From positions 96,541-106,540 of the forward strand of contig BLFN01000732.1 in NCBI GenBank assembly GCA_014634225.1: DNA of 10,000 nt, written 5' to 3'. The translations under genes and the position numbers were made by a program. Below are positions 7,381 through 10,000 of the stretch, one piece after another. The notes under the pieces are model-generated. The model did not search any database. It was not told where the DNA came from and was given only the letters and a program-made list of their open reading frames with translations. This DNA is from Acropora yongei. Its lineage: Eukaryota; Cnidaria; Anthozoa; Scleractinia; Acroporidae. The number at the start of each line of letters is the position of its first letter. Position 1 is the stretch's first letter.

Positions 7381-9010
7381 TAATAATATATTAGTAATAA
7401 TAATAAATAAATTTATATTGCACCATATCCAATGCCTGTTCTATGATGCTTTACAACTTTGCAATTTAGAACCTAATTAACCAAAAGAGGCTACAAAAAA
7501 AAGGGCTAGATCAATTAAAAAATAATAAAATAATGTTTAACAAATCTTAGCGTATGTCTGTCTCAAAAGATTGTGCAGTTAAGTACTTAGGTTAACCATA
7601 CCATTTCCAAAGTCAAGTCTATACGTAAGAAAAGCATGTATCAATAAACCGTTAGATTCTTCCTGACGATGAGAACTTCGGAATTATCACTATTTATTTT
7701 CAGCTTATTAGCCCTCATCCAACAGCCAATCTCATGTACGCAAGGCTCGATTTGTGCCACTGCAAAAGATTTTTCCTCAACACTGAGAGTCAAAAGAGAA
7801 ATATAGCTGGGAATCGTCAGCATAAAAGTGAAATCCCATGGCATCCTCCCTAACGATATCTTCCAGTGATGAGGTGTATTTAGAGCAAGTATAATATCGC
7901 CCCGCCTAAAACTGAACCTTGAGGAACGTCACAAGCTAAAGGGCGTGTTGAAGGTCTTTCTTTCATTAAACTTACCAAGATGAGATCGAAACTAAGAGGA
8001 AGCCAAATCTTTTACACCAAAACGAAAAGTAGCCTATGCAACAAAATATTATGATGGAAAGTGTCAAAAGCCTCAGATAAATCAAGTAAGAGCAAGATGA
8101 CTGACTGATTATTATCTAAAGCCAAAAGAATATCACTATTTGCTTTGACTAGGGCAGTCCCAATACTATGCAATTGGCTATTTGCTGAGTGGAAAATTTC
8201 ATCTTATTTGTTCTGCATAATATAGCTAACCATGCAGTTGCCACAGCTTTCTACACAAGCTTGGACATAAACGGTAGATTTCCAATTGGCCCATAATGAG
8301 AAAAAAACTCGCAATCAAGATCGATTTGTCTTTTAGTAACCGTTTCACGAGAGCTAACTTAAAAGATCCTGGCAACACGGCGTTTTCAAAGAGAGATTAA
8401 TAATTACAGTCTTCGTCATTACTGGAAGCCAGAAAATTAGACACAAAACGGAGGCGGGGACAGGATCCACTGGACCCGATTTCATCTTAAGAAAAGTAAT
8501 TATATTAGCGTAGAGACCTGCGCTTCATTTACATTTCTGAAACATGACCGCATACATTGTGACATTAGAACAGGTTAATTAATGAGCTGCGTAACTTCAG
8601 AATTTTTTCCGAGAAAAAAATCTACAAATCTGTTTGATAGATCAATATTGGAAAAACCAAGTGGGTACACTAAAAGAATCTCTGATTTGGCATGCAACAA
8701 TTTGTCGACATTTCCAATAAAACCTTCTTGACTTGCTTAGAGTTGAGTGTAGAGTAGTAAGAGACCTTGGATGATTTCAGTAAGCCATTTACGATGTTGC
8801 ACTGAATCACATAATGGATGGTCAAGAGGTACACGAGTTGACCTCCAACGCCGTTCGAGGGATCTCTTCCGTTTTGCATCGGCAATTTCCTTTGTGGACC
8901 ACTGAGAGTCCGGGTGAATGGAAACTGATATTTTTTTGACAGGAGCATATAGATCGAGAAGTTCACTTAAAGTATTATTGTATTGATGTACACATGAAGG
9001 GGGGTTACAA
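7381..9010 (-). mobile_element. CR1/L2-like non-LTR retrotransposon, 5'-truncated, internally deleted and frameshifted
   Basis: Read on the minus strand from about 9010, in shifting frames: the linker after the endonuclease (YNNTLSELLDLYAPVKK, then HPDSQWSTKEIADAKRKRS and SKVSYYSTLNSKQ), then reverse transcriptase with LKMKSGPVDPVPA (near 8500-8450), EKAVAT (near 8250), motif A LLLLDLSEAFDT (about 8105-8065), motif B CDVPQGSV (about 7935-7912), and motif C YADDS (7824-7810) followed by QLY. The thumb reads AVAQIEPCVHEIGCWMRANK and EVLIV near 7650. The catalytic aspartates are visible, but frameshifts and stops (for example just after the YADDS block) prevent translation. The endonuclease is absent (5' truncation near 9010). 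The usual C-terminal part after the thumb is missing or unreadable. The 3' end, at low coordinates, has AAATTTATTTATTATTATTA (the tail near 7381-7413), the (ATT)n tail usual for CR1/L2-type elements. Confidence 0.85.
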
Positions 9011-9090
9011 GAAATTTAGTTACTAATTTCAAAAGCATAACACACAAGAAATACATAATTATTGCGTTGTAATTAAAGACTTATATTTAA

Positions 9091-9379
9091 CAATTATTCG
9101 CCGAAGGCGAAGTGAATATTAGGGAGCTTAAGCACGCACGTTTTTGAGACGCGGACGGCAACCGGAAGTGAGCTGTTTTCCCTTTTAACCTGTTTTCACA
9201 CAACCACATTTACATTGCTAAGTATCTTTTCTACATTAGAGATGATTTTTACAAAAATCTGGGAGACACCACTGTCCTGGCATGTGAAATGTCCTCTTCC
9301 GGTTGCCGTCCGCGTCTCAAAAACGCGGGTGCTTAAGCTCCCTATTGGTGAATATTCACGAGCCTGAGGCGAATAATTG
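9091..9379. mobile_element. Palindromic element interrupted by a MITE
   Basis: CAATTATTCGCC (9091-9102) pairs exactly with GGCGAATAATTG (9368-9379), and GTGAATATT (9112-9120) with AATATTCAC (9351-9359). Between the inner arms lies the 223-bp MITE. Removing the MITE and one ATT leaves an almost continuous palindrome of about 63 bp. Pairing extends weakly outward into TTAA/TTTTAG flanks. It may belong to a larger unit that includes the inverted repeat at 9382-9538. Confidence 0.7.
9121..9343. mobile_element. 223-bp MITE with about 48-bp inverted repeats
   Basis: The left end AGGGAGCTTAAGCACGCACG... (9121-9168) and the inverted right end (9296-9343) match with two differences, up to GGCAACCGGAAG. 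ATT flanks both sides (9118-9120 and 9344-9346), a 3-bp target duplication. The interior of about 130 bp has no coding capacity. The GGGAGC terminus and 3-bp duplication resemble those of the 3.4-kb element, so they may belong to the same broad superfamily. Confidence 0.85.
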
Positions 9380-9381
9380 TT

Positions 9382-9538
9382 TTAGTATAATTACTCAGGT
9401 GATTATAGAAATACCTGTAAAACAAAGGAATGTCAAATTTTACCACAATTTGCCATTGTTGATAAGAGTTCATACCGCGCTGCTTACATCAGCGTGTCAC
9501 GCAATGCCTTTTTAATTATACCTGAGTAATTATACTAA
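9382..9538. repeat. 157-bp unit with perfect 19-bp terminal inverted repeats
   Basis: TTAGTATAATTACTCAGGT (9382-9400) is exactly complementary to 9520-9538. The interior is AT-rich with a GC-richer patch (CCGCGCTGCTTACATCAGCG near 9475-9495) and no gene. TTA at the start and TAA at the end may belong to the repeat itself; no target duplication is clear. It directly abuts the palindrome ending at 9379, so the two may form one composite element. Confidence 0.65.
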
Positions 9539-10000
9539 CACGAAATATCACGAGCAATACATTTATCAACTACAACCGTTACCATTGAAATGCTTCATAA
9601 TCTATACAAGCTGAATACCTTTTGTCAACAAACACCGGGAAATATATCAAAAACAACAACTTCTGTAGCTATGCTGAAACTCAAGCAGGATTTGTCAACC
9701 TGGCCTCGTCATGACCTAATTCTTGTTTTGAAGTTCTGTTTCATGATTTTTCCATTCAATGCTTAGTGACAAGAATGATAGCAGAAGTTGTGTAGCTTTG
9801 AAGCATTGTTCTTCCCGTAGGAAGATGTCGCTAAATATGTAAAGGTAGTGTATCATTTGTAGTTATTTTATCTTAAAAGGGGGAGGCGTCGGACGCTATT
9901 TCACAATACTATAAGGGGGTGGGGGGTTCAACTCCCCTTCAATTTGAAGTGAATTTACTTGTAATAATAGGCATACGCGAGGTTAGTCTCCTTTGTTTAC
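9539..10000. other. AT-rich non-coding stretch to the window end
   Basis: No coding frame or recognised element. ACAACTTCTG (9656-9665) and CAGAAGTTGT (9782-9791) are complementary 10-mers 116 bp apart, followed by GTAGCT in both strand contexts. G-rich sequence at about 9879-9930 resembles the G-rich ends of other elements in this window, but its partner end is not visible. Confidence 0.4.

Noticed and set aside
9303..9515. 70-codon plus-strand open frame
   Set aside because: Runs from the MITE terminal repeat through a palindrome into another inverted-repeat unit, so it cannot be a real gene.
9900..9950. GGTTCAACTCC resembling a tRNA T-arm
   Set aside because: No acceptor, D-arm or anticodon stem can be folded upstream; it is G-rich low-complexity sequence.
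1..10000. CRISPR array, rRNA or bacterial operon features
   Set aside because: No regularly spaced repeats, no rRNA-like sequence and no ribosome-binding-site-led gene clusters; introns and a LINE show eukaryotic DNA.

Overview
This is non-coding-rich eukaryotic DNA, most likely from an anthozoan cnidarian (coral or sea anemone). The evidence is the AT-rich sequence, spliceosomal introns (one GT-AG pair at 318-510, another on the minus strand at about 5080-5166), a CR1/L2-like LINE with an (ATT)n 3' tail, and many short inverted-repeat elements of a kind I associate with coral genomes. The phylum is an inference from remembered sequence style, not from a search. I see no intact host gene. Almost everything recognisable is mobile or decayed.

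Layout. (a) 1-1915, plus strand: a decayed protein-coding gene, cut by the left window edge. It has an exact-looking 193-bp intron, at least eight in-frame stops and several frameshifts. (b) 1916-2615: AT-rich, no gene, two small hairpins. (c) 2619-6028: a 3,410-bp element with 43-bp terminal inverted repeats (41/43 identical) and TTA target duplications. On its minus strand it carries a Crypton/DUF3504-type tyrosine-recombinase gene, and on the plus strand an unrecognised open stretch. (d) 4341-4709: a 369-bp MITE with perfect 45-bp inverted repeats, inserted inside the recombinase coding region and flanked by a TGA duplication. (e) 6029-7380: AT-rich, no gene; perfect 13-bp hairpins at 6501-6530 and 7175-7213 and a short tandem repeat. 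(f) about 7381-9010, minus strand: a 5'-truncated, frameshifted, internally deleted non-LTR retrotransposon with readable reverse-transcriptase motifs. (g) 9091-9379: a palindromic element interrupted by a 223-bp MITE (9121-9343) flanked by ATT; then a separate inverted-repeat unit at 9382-9538. (h) 9539-10000: nothing recognised.

The genes do not work together as a pathway. The window is a layered record of insertions. The clearest result is a recombinase gene inside a TIR element, interrupted by a MITE whose removal (together with one TSD copy) leaves an uninterrupted reading frame across the site.
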